Shown here: positions 22,751 to 36,114 of the stretch, in pieces | Numbering within the stretch: the stretch's first letter is position 1 | How the letters are laid out: every line of letters begins with the position of its first letter | Source: Burhinus oedicnemus | Lineage: Eukaryota; Chordata; Aves; Charadriiformes; Burhinidae | Assembly (NCBI GenBank): GCA_008921705.1 | Contig: VFFE01007650.1 | Span: 618,748-682,747 of the forward strand | Direction of reading: 5' to 3' | Length of the DNA stretch: 64,000 nt | Position numbers and translations under genes: made by a program | The notes under the pieces: generated by a model | What the model saw: only the letters and a program-made list of their open reading frames with translations | What the model was told of the DNA's origin: nothing | The model's database searches: none

Positions 22751-25517
22751 TTTTCTTCCAGATTATTAAACCATTCTTGAAAATGACAATTAGGAAATGT
22801 TACGCACCGGCAGACAATGTGAATGAAGAGACTAGATCAGCAGTTAAAGCGCTGATTTACAAAGCCCCAAGAATGGTATCTGCTGCGTAAGGGAAGAAGG
22901 GGAAGAGCTCTACTGCCTACTGCCCTGAGATGTGGTATTTTGACTTGGCATGATAAACCAGGGGACCAACAGGAGTCAAGAAGGGAGTCCTAAGGGAGAA
23001 GCTGCTGGCCATCAGACCCTCTTTTTGAGGCCAAGGAAAGCCTGAGTCAGAGCTATCCTTAAAGCACACACTGGGTTCCATCCTGAACCGGGACACGTAA
23101 TTTTCACTTTGCTGTATTATGTACTTTTGGGGAACTGTGAAACTTCTTTGGGCACTATAGAAGATCCTGCCACAGTGTCAGGACCCTACTTCAGGGCTGT
23201 TTGAAATGACACAATGGTCTGTCTGAGGACAGTAAATAAAATGGCCAGATCACTAAGGACTGTATGGAGGTTGTTATACTGCTGCAGTAAATACTGCTAG
23301 TCCCCAGATTATCAAATCTAGAGCCCGAATAAGGAAAGCAATGTATAGGTGTGCATGAGAGGAAAGCAGCCACAACAAGCAGCTGCTCCTCAGATGCAGT
23401 CCAGAAAGAAAAGCAGTAATACGGTTGCATAAAACAAAGGACATAGCAAAAAGATAAAAGACGGGTGGAAACACACGAACGGTATCACTGAAGAGCTGAA
23501 GCAGCTGCTGGAAGAGATGACAGTAAAACACTTGATCAGCTCAAGTAGGTCCTAAGTGCCGTGTTTGCACTGCTCGGCTCGTTCATGGTAACAGGAGGAG
23601 AGTGCAGAAAAGAGGGAAGATGGGGGCGTGCGATGGCAGAGCACTCTCCAGAGCTGCTCGACAGACTAATACTACAAATTGGGAAATGCCGTGTACCTGC
23701 AGGCAGACACTGTGATATCACAGACTGCGGAGACAGAAAGGAGAGGCGGGGGAGTGGAATGGAACATTTTATGCAAAAGCTGCAGTATGGTGCTAAGATG
23801 TTAACTACAAACCCCCTCTGAATTTGAATTTACTGAGAAAAAGAGGTGGAAATATCTGGATAGCTGTTTAAGAATGAAACAAGTTGCTCTGCCAGGACAA
23901 TCCGCCTTTAGACAGCTGGAAAGAAACATGAAAGGGGCTGACTAGCAGTAACCTTCCATTGAAGCCAGGCTGAGAGGGAAAGCTTTTGTGTCTGAACATC
24001 AAAGATGCCTAAGAGATGCAAGACAAAGTTGGGAGATATTTTCAAACATTGCTCTTGCCCTAAGCAATGCTTGGCAGACTAAATATGATTCTTCTTCAAG
24101 GTGCGAATTTAAGTTAGCATTCAGGTCCAAGATACAGCCTGAAATGAGATGTGTAGTATACATATTACTGATTATCCATATTAATTATATTTAAGGAAAA
24201 AATATTATCATTTGATAGTAGTAGTCTGGGGCAATAAAGAGTTTAAGGATGAGTTTTCCACTGCCGGGGCAATGTTTAGCAAGGTTATCTTTTACGAATG
24301 ATAATCCAGAAATCAACTGTTCCTTCTGAGATTTTTCAGAATGGAGGATTGTGACACAAGCTCTAAGGTCACAAAAAGAAATGAATGGGATTGTTTTGCC
24401 CATATAAAAATAACAGGGGAAAGCCAAAATTCATCATTGTTGGCAGCCTTGGGGCACACTGCTGCAAGTCAGTGTTGCTGGGACAGTGCAGGGAGGTTTG
24501 GACCACGTCTGCTTGCGCTTTGCCGAGTTCTCATCGTTGCTTATTCATTTTTCACTTTCCAACATACTAAAGCCAACATTTTTCATATTTGTATGGCAAA
24601 ATCCAGCTGAGTTAATTAAATCAGAAGTGAGCAGGATACCAAGTGATTTCATAGAGTATGTCAGTTGTGTTGGATTTTTTTTTTCAGGGGATTTTCTCAG
24701 TGTGCTCTGTTTGGAATATGGAAGAAAAATCACAACATTGTTGTATTTTACCCCATTCTTAGTGTGAGCGATGAGTAATGCCCTTTCAACTGTGCCATCT
24801 TTGTCAGGAGAGGTGTGGCAACTCCTAGCAATCTCTGTGCCTGACTAGATAAGTCACAGCAGAGCAGCCTTAGGGTTCAGACAACCATCCAAACTGGTGG
24901 AATTTGACAAGTTATTACAGGTCAGCTGAGCCACAGTAATTCTGCAGATGTGCTTTAAGCATGTGGCAAACGTAAGTTACTGTACTATAGCTTCAACCTC
25001 TTTCATTGCAGGCTGAGAGATCTGTATCATCCAAATTAAGAGTTTCTTCTTGTACTTACTTTTATGGGAGAGCTGCAATACAAGGACAAGGCGGATTTTG
25101 CATCAGAGCAAAACGATACGATATGGCTGTGAAATGGTTATGAAATATGCCTTCTACTGTTCAAGACTGAATAGTAGGTCAAGCTTCGTCATCAGGTTGT
25201 TTCCACCTGACCTGAATACCACAGTTTTTACCTCTAAGCAGTCCTCCTTTTGCTGCCATTTGTCGTGGCTGCTTTCCGCTCTCACACCTGTGTATAACCT
25301 TGCTTAGTCAGACCTCAGATTTAATTGTGTGAGGACTGATAGCAGCTGGTAAATAACTGTGATAAAGGGTTTTGTGGCAAAAAAAGTTTTTTTCCTCCAG
25401 GGACTGCTGCAAAGGTGATGTGTTTCACAAAGGCTATTAGCAGAACCAAGAAAGGATGAGTGTGCTTTGTGCAATGATAGCAGGATTTGAACCTTACAAA
25501 CTTAAATTTGCTCCACC

Positions 25518-25540
25518 TTTTTTTGTTTGTTTGTTTTTGT
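25518..25540. repeat. Short T-rich (TTTG)n microsatellite
   Basis: An interrupted run of TTTG units inside a T-rich stretch, with a further T run (about 25548-25555) just downstream. Confidence 0.75.
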
Positions 25541-28500
25541 TAACAGCTTTTTTTTGTCAGGTGCTTATGTTTTAAAAGTGACATTATTTAGTGAATCTTA
25601 CTGTATAAGAAATGAAAAATACTTTAGAGAGTGAGACACACAACTTGGCAAAACTGAAATTTGCTTTTCTTCCCATTAGAGATATAATGAAGTTATTTTA
25701 TAGCTCTGTGATATCATTAGTTTTTGCATGTAGCTATTCACCAACAAACATATAGTACAAGCTATTCACATTAAGAATAGCAATGTTAAATTGTGAGGCT
25801 CTCGCAGCACAATTGCATGAGAATCCATTGAGGTTAAAACATAGTAAGCAGCTAACTGATTCCCCCAGGTAGCATTAAGGGAGAGAAAACTGAGCTACCC
25901 ACATGCATAAGACAGCTTTCCACAGATTTTCCATTAAAGGTCCTGTCAGTTTGCTGAAGTTTTCTTTACTTGTTGAAAGCAGCCAAACTAATATTACAGA
26001 AAAGAAGAATTAGTCAGAGGTGAGAGAGTAATATCCTGGGAGTTTCCTTCAGATTTGGGAGTTTCTCTTTAATTTTTTTCCAGTTTCCCAGCCAACCACA
26101 AGATAAACTGATACCTGCCTCAGTGCCGCATGCAGTGCTGTAATGTCTTGCAGGATCAGGAAAAATGTTATTTTGCATACTGAAAAACTCTTCTTGTGTT
26201 CTGTCTTTCTGTCTTAAATCTGTATTGTAAATATTGCTAGAGGAGTGAAGTCACAGTGGGATCAGTTTAGAGAATGGTTGCTACTGGTGTGAATACCAAG
26301 CATGAAAAAGAGAGTGAGAATGGGTAGGGATGTCTGAAAATATCCAAAGGGAAATCTTTGAATATACACTGCAGCTATGTTTAAAATACACTTTTAATCT
26401 GTAGTCACTTGGTGATGCTCTTGAGTTGTATTTCAGCTTTGGAATAGATAATTGGCAGAAGGGAATATATTACTTAATTGTTCTTCCATTTTCACTCCTC
26501 TTTCTCAGCTGAATCCTGAGTTTAGGATGGGGTCCCATCGTACACTCCTGAGCTCTCTCCTATGTCTCTCCTGCCTAGACTCGATGAACAAGGCTAGAGT
26601 CATTGTGAGTTCTTCCTTGCCAGAAATGATCAGGCCAGGAGGTGGGATGCATCTCACTATTTCCAGCCATCTAAAAATATCCACTGAAAATTAGTTGTTC
26701 AGACTCTCTTCATCATTGCTAGAGAGACAGAGGCCCTTCCAGAGAGTACTTCATCTTAACTCACCATAAGCCAGGTAGCCAGCTCTCCTTTGACCACAGA
26801 AGAAGCCTACATGGGTATTATATACTAAATTTCCATTTTCTTGGGGTACCCCTTCCTAAGTTCCTTTTCTCTTCTTTTGGCCCTGTGGGCTAATCCAGCC
26901 CCATGTTGGATTCACAGTACAGCACAGCTGGGATCTCTGAGATACAGCAGAGGGTATGTCCTGGTATAGAAACCAGCATGAGGCATATGGCCAAATGTTC
27001 AGAGATTTCTACAGTATCTCAACTGTAACAGGAATCTAAGGAGCTAAACCATATCTTGAAACGATGTTAAAAATAGCTGCATCAGCTCTGCCCTGGTATT
27101 TCCAAGACTTCTGTTCATGCCAGCCTGCCACGGATGCACTGGGGAGCTAAGTCTTCTGAAACTGCAGTTGCTGAAGATCTGGTCTTGGGACTATTCTGAC
27201 ACATTGCTGCTCATCTGAAACACGTAAAAAGGGTTATTAGACTGACAAAATCAATTCTGATTTGTGTACAAGCCAGAGAACACTGCCACATTTTATTTTC
27301 CAGCATATACAACTTTCTGTAGCACCTTTTCCCTCAGATAGGTATGATCTTTAACATGTTAACCCCTTGGATGGAAAAATTATTGTAAAGGATAAATACT
27401 TAAATGTGTGCTTTATGTTTTGTGTTTTAACAGTGTGCAAGAAAGGAAGCTACCTTTGTGATGCCAGAAAACATGCCTTAAATAACCGGTGTTTATAAGA
27501 AAATAGCTGCAAGTTACACAAGTGATGATTTTGTATTTATGGGAATTTAGAGGGAAGTGGGTGACTTTTAAACCAGACTCAAATATGGAGGTTTCTTTAT
27601 TGGCAATGTCCTGTCTTTGCAAAGCGTATGCTCAAAAGCTGTGAATTAGATGTTAATTGTTTCTTTGGCCTCATGATCTGACTAATCAGACAGATTAGAA
27701 TTTGCGGATGATCAACCAGCACTGGTTTTCCTTAAATTCTGGGTATGTTGATGTGCCATTCGTTTAGGCATGATTTTTCAGAGTTTGTTCTTGATCAACG
27801 GCAATTTGAACATGATGTAGCAGACCCCGTCTGGACTGAATGCTGCATTTATGTTGCTGTGAGATCTCCAGTAAATGCTATTGCAAAGTTTTATTATCTG
27901 CTGTGAGCAGTGGAAATATCAGCAAGTAAAGTCAATTAATGTCAAATGTTATTTTCACACTCTCACATCCTGAGGGTTGCTTAAACCTGGTCAGCTGTAT
28001 GGGGATGTAATGGAAATAGGGTGCAGTAACAAAATCAAAACAGCTACTGAAGAACTGCTGACACTCCATCACCTGTATCTGAAGAATTTTGTTCTTACAG
28101 GCAAAAAGGTTGCTCTAAGGCCAGCTTGCAAACCGAACGCAGCCTCCTGTGGCTCAGGGGGTTGATGGCTGAGCCACTTTTACCGTCAAGCTGTCAGTGA
28201 GGCTGACCTGAACTTGGACTGTTTTTTCTGTTGTTTTCATTTTTTTTCCAATCCGCAGTGCATTGATCAATGTTGCTGGGAGATTTGCCACTGTGGTATT
28301 TTCCGATTCCAGTGCCTGGAGGCTCTCCTCTGCTTGTATAGAACAGATTGTCCTGTCACTGCAAAAAAAGGGCTATGGCATTTTTATCCCTCACTCTAGG
28401 AACAAAAAGCAAAATGAGGAATCCAACTAGAAATGTTCCTAAGCTTTCATAAACAAAATGCACATGGGTCAGAGTCCTCGGATTGTGTGCTCCATCTATG

Positions 28501-29679
28501 GAAAGAAATAATTAACTGCTGAATCAGTGAATTCCTCTCCAGCAGATTTCTCAAGCGCTATGAAAGAGTCTGATACATTGAATGAGGCATCTGTGTTGAA
28601 GAGTTGAAGAAAGCTTATTCCTATTTTGTCACAATCTGGTTTTTTTCTTGCCATTTGTTTTTCAAGAAAAGAAAACATTCTCAGTAGTCATCATCCTGAT
28701 ATCTATAAAATATTCTGTTACTTTTTCTGAATGGCCACAAGAAAAGGTCTAAAATTGTATGTTTACTGGAAATTTTATGAATGATATGAATTATTAGTCA
28801 TATGAAAAATATTATTTTTATAAAACAAGTAAAAATTTGTTTCTTACTTGACGTAAAATACAGTCATCTTACAAAGAGAGAAAATATTGAATTCCGTGCA
28901 ACAATAGGAACAGTAATCCAGAATAATTTTAAAGTATATTGCCACAGCCTATGCCAGTGACTGAAGATGTTTTCCACTCCTTGTTCCACCTGTTATTATT
29001 TTTTTTTTCCTACAAAACCACACTTTTCAAGAAGAGGGATTTTATACTAGGACTTGATTGGTAACTGAATGTAAGTGGTGTTTTTCAACTAACATGTTTG
29101 AATATTCAGTATTAGCCATTTCTGACAGAATAGGTGCCTTTAAAATTTAAATGTTTGTTCTTGCAATAGTTGCTTGTTTTACTCACAGGATTCTCTATTT
29201 TAAATATAGCTTATGCCACAAATGGCAAAGTGAAACCTATGATTTTAGTAACCTCAAAATATAAGATTTTTTGTAGATTGTTGTTTCTAGGCTAAACGCT
29301 ATAAACAGACATCTTTTTACTGCAATCTAAACTATATCTGTGTAATGTCTCAATATAATTTAACTGATACATCCAGGTAGGATAGAGCTTGCTGAAAGAT
29401 GGTAGAGTGATACTTCTTAGGTTGGCCTTTCCTAAACTTGAGTGGTTACCAGTGAATACCATGGAAGGTTCTGCAAATTTCTACTGCAGAAAATGTAATT
29501 GTTCAAGTCAAGTTTGGGATGGGTAGAATGGGAATAAATTGGTAAAGTATCTTTTTACAACAACTTCTCACTGTCTTCAAGATTCGTACACCACATAAAA
29601 GCATTCATTGATGCTTAATGATCTGAAGAGTATGTGAATGAACCTAGGCACAGTTACATCTGACTTAAAGAATTCCTTA

Positions 29680-29975
29680 GTGATCTGGGAATCAAGCTGT
29701 GTAGATTTCATTCCTGACTCTCTTTGTGAGTCTAAGCATATTGCTCATGTGCAAAATCAGAGGGTCATTGGGGCTACGGCTAAAGTGTGGAGCTCAGGTT
29801 GCTTCATAGCTCCTAGCGGGAGGTAGACATCACTTGTGGTCCAACCCCATTTAGAACAAGATCTGTATGAATAGTTTTGCTCCTTCACCTTGATTTTCAT
29901 TGGAAATGGTGCCTTGGTAAGGAGCTATGGATGACTAGGGCCAGAATTGTGAGGCACTGAGGTGTGCTAAATATA
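29680..29975 (+). mobile_element. Possible very old MIR/L2-like remnant (weak)
   Basis: Two separated pieces recall ancient amniote MIR/L2-type repeats: 'tttcattcctgactctctttgtgag' with 'gtgcaaaatcag' near 29707-29760, and 'attgtgaggcactgag' near 29947-29962. The DNA between them does not align convincingly, so the two pieces may be coincidence. Confidence 0.2.
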
Positions 29976-32900
29976 TTAGGATGGGATCCCAGACAATTCT
30001 CTACTCAAATGAATCAATAAAACTATATGCATTGAGCTTTGAACTGCTATTTAATAGTTGTTAATGACAGATCTGCTAAATAGCTTGGAATATACTGTGT
30101 AGTCACTAAAATGTGTAATTTTGTGGCAAGCCAGGAGCTAATGGTGCCTCTGCCAGCAGCTATTGGTGCAGAAGACCAGATACAGTCTGTAGTTACCTAC
30201 CCTTCTGTTTCCACCTCTTTTGCTCAAATGTTGTGGTGTCTTAGAGCCAGCTGGGTCTAGCAGAACTACAAAGCTGCTGCACATTGAGGATGGCCTGGGA
30301 AAGGGCCATGAGATACTGGCTCAAAAGCACAGATGCCTGAATGGTATTAAAGGGATCAAAGAACCGTGGGTAGACAGTAAGGAATTAAATGCCTTGAAAA
30401 GGTAACTGTGTGGAGAACAAAGGTGGCACAGGGTGTTTCTGCCCAGCAGACGGAGACCTGGTCTGACTGCTTCAGCCAACCTGGCAGTATTAACCCATGG
30501 TGTACTGCCTCATTTTGCCCCAAGGTCCCCCACAATGTGGAGCATCAGGACACAGTGATGTGGACTCAAAGCTATTTCCATGAGACTGAACCTGTCTTTT
30601 GCAGTTATTGGGTGGATGATACTGAACATAAATTTGCATAATTAGTGGATCATTTTAAGCTTCACTTTCTTTTTGGTAGAACCACTGCCTAGCTGAGCTT
30701 CTGTGCAGCTTGTTATGCCTAGGCAAGAGCGTAACAGTACTCTTACTGAGGTGCACTGTATTTTTTTTGAGGTCAGCTCTTAATTTTGTGAAGGTCATTC
30801 AGAATTCCCATTCTGCCCATCCCAAACCTGACTCCAGAATTCTTGTGCCTTCCCAGCTCTTCCCTACTCCAGCATCACCTGCAGTTTCAGTGGCAGTGCT
30901 CTTTTTGTCCTTGAGATCATAAGGGCAACAACTGTAGATCCAGCAGAGATTCCTCCAGATGCTCCTTGAGATTTCCAGTTTCGCAATTTATCTCTGACAA
31001 GTAGTCTCTAGGCACATTTATGTGAGAAAATTAAGCATGTCAGAAGTGATCCTGGGATTGGGAATCCATCATTTGTGCTATTTATGAACTGTTAGAACAG
31101 TCATGGCTGTGATTTTGGTCCAAGCCAGCTAACACTTTCTTAATCAATGGGGAAGCATGGGTAAGGTTGACACGGACCAGAGATCACTTAGGCTGAGCAA
31201 CAGGTACCTTAGATGTGGTTACCATGTTATGGAGGGGAAGGAAGTTAAACGGTGTGGACTTATGATGTTCTGTGTGAGAAAATGGGTCTAAGCATAGTCT
31301 AGATCACTTGTAGATTTGTATTGTCTGGATCTAGGTTTTTCACAGTAGTTGCAATATTTATTTACAATTTGTGCATTATTTATTTGCTTCTAAGTTATGA
31401 AAATGTGATGTAAGACAGTACCAGAAAGTGTGTGAATGTTAAGATACACAACATTGACTGCATTTCCCTTATCCATAAGGCCTAAACTCCTTTTGCAGGA
31501 GGAAATTAGATGGATGTGTCTGAACAATATTGACTGTGACTCATCTCCTTGCTATTTTGTGAATGTTTTCAAATAACATGGACTTTCATTCTAGTACTGA
31601 CCTGAGGTTAGGCTCACCAGCCTCTAATCGTCTGACTCCCATTTCCCTCATTTTCCAAAGGGAGACCTTTACCAGCCTTCTGGACCCTCAACTCTTCAAG
31701 TTGATGGCTTTGAAATGATGTCAGAGAAAAGGTAATCACACTAGTTGTTATCACTGCTCTTTCATCTGCCATTTCCTCACTCTAGACTGGATTCTTCTTC
31801 TTTTCTCACTCACAACAATACCATAATCTTCTTTGAAGTTTTTAATGCTGTTGTAAGCCTTCCTACTCCACCAAGCAGGGAACCATTCTTGGACAGGTCT
31901 TCAGGTATTACCTTGAAAGTAGACATGGGTTTTAATAAATTTAACTATTCTGTTGAGCTGTCGGAATGTAAGGCATTCACAGATCCGTGATCTCAGAAAA
32001 AAACCTGCATTTCGTTAGTTGTTAAATACATTTGTGTGAGACACTTGAGAAAATGTGGGAACAAGTCATGTCAAAAACTTAAATACTATTTTGTTTTCTA
32101 CAGTGATTCTTTTAACTTTAGCAGCATTTACACTGTTTAACTTCAATAGGAAAGAATGGCTTATGCATGCACATATGGCAAAGCATATAGAAAAGCACTT
32201 TATCATTTGTTAAAACCTGTGCTGAACAACTTGAGACAGTGTTATGCAGACTTTCTTTTTTGAGGAGTGATACGAGTGACTAACTTGGTAATGGAATTGG
32301 CAGAGACAGTATTGGATAAATGCTTGGACCAAAAGCTTTGATGTAATAAAGCTGCACTTTCAAGGCCTTTTCTTCAGTGTTTTGGACAGTCAGGAGATCC
32401 AGTGATTATTGTTCCATTATATCAGTCCCAGTGGGTATTGCGTGCTGATCCCCACCAAGTTGCTTAAGTGCATTAGCTTATGATTTAACTAATACAATTA
32501 TTTTTCTTTCTGGATTAGATTTATTAATTAGTCTTGCATGGATTTAGAATTTCCATGTATTTTATGTTTATTTCTGGTAGGAATATGAGTGTGCTTCTGA
32601 GTCTTAATGGAAGTGGAAAAGCCTCTTTAATCTCTTCTTTATCAATTTAATTTCAATTGAAACCTTTTGTTTTCACATGGAATCTAGTTAGGAGCATTCT
32701 TAATAACATAGTTACTGGTAGAATCGTTACAGAATTTTATCTCTGTCGCAGGCACAGTCTGCCCACTGAGACATGATGTATTAATCATCTGTTCTCATGT
32801 GTGGAACATATTTAATTATAGTGTGACATTTCCTTAGTTTTCTGACCTGAATTTCTGGAATACCATATTTTGGGTAGAATTAGAATACTGTCATTACAAA

Positions 32901-35900
32901 ATAACTATCACATTTTGTAGCAAAATCCAGCAGTTCCTCCTAGACATTGAATGCTTAAAATATGTTGTTACGATACTGATGCTTCCACTCTTCCAGTAGA
33001 GTATTTAGCAATTTACTGACTTCTATTATTAACATATGGCAAAAAAGGTAAAAGATTTCATCAAAAGGTTGGTCAGTGAGACCTCATAAGAGACTGATCA
33101 ATGTCTCAGGGCAGGATCCATTTGAGACTGAGACACCTAAATTTAGATCCATAGATACAGGTGCTTGGGAGTTCCTGTTATAGAATCAATGGTGCTTGGA
33201 GACTAGTCACTAACATCTTCATTTGCTTGCCTTAACCTGAGATATCTGCCATTACTTGAGGTGCTTCAGGATGTATGAGACATCCACACAGCACAAGCAC
33301 AGTACAACATCCCTATGGAAGACCTGGGACCTTCTGGAGTGGCAGACTAAGGTGAAGCAGGATGCCTACTTGACATTATACAAAAGGCAGTGAGTGTTTA
33401 ATTTCAGGCAAATAAATCAAGCCCTTGACATTTATTTTGGGACACGATGAACAGCTCTGCAGGCTCCACTGACTGGGTTGACCAGAACACTGCTGTCTGT
33501 GGAAAACTTACACAGCTGGCTCACATGTGGATGCCTGCACGTAGACATCTGAATTTAGGTATTTGAATCTGGAGCCAAGTTCCACTGTGGTGCAGGAACT
33601 GCAAACAACTTGGAATATTATGCATATGAAATCCTTGTAGATAGAAAAAGAAATGTTTAGAAAAAATAATTTCTGTGAAGTTCATGGAATATTGTTAGGG
33701 AAATAGTTTTTAAAAATTTTTTATCTTACATCTTCTATACCATTCTTGTTTTTCACAATGGCTAGAAACATACTCTCTTACCTACCAGAGCCACTTTTAA
33801 ACTTTTGTAAATTCATAGTTTGCTGCAGATAGCATTTAGGTTTCCACATATCAGTCAAGCCTGTGGTTAATATAAATAGGTGAAATCAAGCACAAAATGC
33901 TGTCTTCAATCGCTTAGAATGTACTCTTGAGAACGATTTCATCCTCCTCCTTGCATGGAAAAGCACATATTCTTTAGCCTTCATATGACAGAAATAGCCC
34001 TTTTAAAGGTGTCTACAAGAATTCATGGACAGTTCTACGTTCTCAACTTTGTTCATGAAACTCAAGAGAAGATTCTGACAGCTGAGGACAGAATTATGGA
34101 ATAACTGTACAATAGGGAAGGCTCAGAGTTTCCTAGCCCAGTTGCCTAAAAGCTTTGTGGGACACGTAAATGCTTTCATATGCATTGGAAAACTGAACTA
34201 GATTTTTTCGAGAGTGATAACAAAGTTGTTAGGAAGCAATGCTGTTCCATTCCCTGTCATGCAGAAGATATGAAAATGATACTGATGTGTGGGAAAGACT
34301 GTAATCATACATTTATGCCTGTCACACGTACTTTAAAGGATTGGGGCCTAATTCTCAAACCCACAAAAGGCAATTTGTGTGAGTGAGCAGCAAAAAGTTT
34401 CTTTTAACTGCATTAAGGGTGAGCATTTCTCCTTAAGTGGGGGAGCTTAGCAGCTATGACGACTGCAGGATCAGTCTCTGATCTCCAGTGCCGGCTCCCT
34501 TGTGACTTGCGGTAATGCAAAGTAGTTGTCCACTCACTTGTGCTGGAGCATCATCACAGAATGGCAACAGGCACTTCCCTACTTGCTTTTCTGTTCGGGC
34601 AGAATTTGGCTGGAAGGAGCTAAAGGCAAAAACATGAAGCTTCAGGCAATCCATTCGTTAGTGGTGGAACAATGTCGAATGAAGCCTCTGAAGAAAGTTC
34701 AGTGTAGGGGCTCTTTACACTGTGATATGCACTCAGACATTTCTGTATTGTTGATTCAACATCGCTATAAATCTGTATGCTAAACTGATTACAAATCCCA
34801 TCTAGCTTGGCATTAGTTACAGACTAGTAATCCTGTTTGAGGCTTTCAGCTGATGTCATGACACATAGCTGGACTGAAGAAAGTAAAAAATTTTCAGTAG
34901 TGCTCGGCTTGTTTTCTGACGTAGGCTTGGTTTAAACAGCTTTCAAGATCTGTCACATTTTAGTAAAATGGAAGTTGGGAACTCTTTCAAAAAGCAGTGA
35001 GATGCTTGATAGCATTAGGCACAACAAAATCTTGTGTTGCTAAGAGAAGAAGGCGCTAACAGATATTCTGCTCTTCATTGCGAAGCAGCTAATACAAGTA
35101 AGGCAGGACAGTAAGTAAAGTTTTGCTCTAAGGAAACCTCTGTCTGACGTACATTACAGCACTGGTGCTCTGTTTCAGGACCAGCTTTTACTCCCTGAAC
35201 TGTGGAGAAGGACGTTTGTTCATTCTAACCTCTAGCATGCAGCTAAATTGATGGGGTTGTGAATTTGGGTTGTTTTAACAATAAGCTGGGGTATGCTTGA
35301 AACAAAGTTCTCTGAAAGGCAACGTGGAGACTGTGTTTCTAGTAGCACTGGGCACCTTCAGGTGACATTGGTGCCATGAGCTTTGGGTTCTTCCTAGAGA
35401 GGAACGGCGTGCAGGAGATGTCTCTCTCCCCAGGCTGCCGCAAGAGCGATGAAGTTCCACTGCACTGTGTAATGAATTCCTACTAGGGTATTTGCCTGGA
35501 AAAGAGTGTGTTTTTACTGACTGAAGTCTAAATAAACTAAATGTCTCATCTAGTGCAAGAGCTCATCAAGGTTCGGAGAACAAGCACACAATTTTCTTGA
35601 GCAAGTAACTCTCTGACCAGATGACTGAAATATGAAATTCTTGCCATGCTGTTAATACCAACTGCATTTTAGGAAAAAAAATTACAAAAATGCAGGGTTA
35701 TAGTATTGATAAGGCAAAAAACATTTCAGAAATCTATTAATTTACACTTCCCAGTTTCTTTCTTGTCACTTGAGCTGTTCTCCGCTTGATTTCCATGTCT
35801 CTACTTAGTTCTTGCAAATTTGCTGTGTAAGTGATATGTTTTTCTGTGTCATGATATTTGGAGGCTGTTTTTCCCCAGATACTCCCCTGTCTATGGTACA

Positions 35901-36101
35901 TCCTGCTGTCACTTTCAAGCTATCTTTGGTTACAGGTGTATCACTTGTATTGTCACATACTTTTACCACAGTTCCACAGATAACCTCAGAACAACTACAC
36001 TGTTGAGAGACTGGACTGTCTGTAGCACGTAGTCACCCACCTGTGAAATCTGGTTGCATGATCTAGTTTTTAAGGTTCTGTACTGGTGGTGTTGCAAGAC
36101 C

Positions 36102-36114
36102 TTTTTTTTTTTTT
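36102..36114. repeat. T13 homopolymer
   Basis: Thirteen T, bounded by GACC and GGTC. Confidence 0.85.

Larger units (their letters stand above)
19941..29679. other. AT-rich single-copy desert, first part
   Basis: No CR1, LTR or gene was recognised across nearly 10 kb. It includes two compact palindromes (22287-22312 and 22734-22750), a TTTG run at 25518-25540 and scattered T or A tracts. Open frames are all short and lack family motifs. A moderately GC-richer patch at about 23560-23760 carries a frame of 86 codons but nothing recognisable. Confidence 0.55.

Noticed and set aside
27351..27362. 12-bp palindrome TTAACATGTTAA
   Set aside because: Short AT-rich palindromes of this size are expected by chance in 64 kb.
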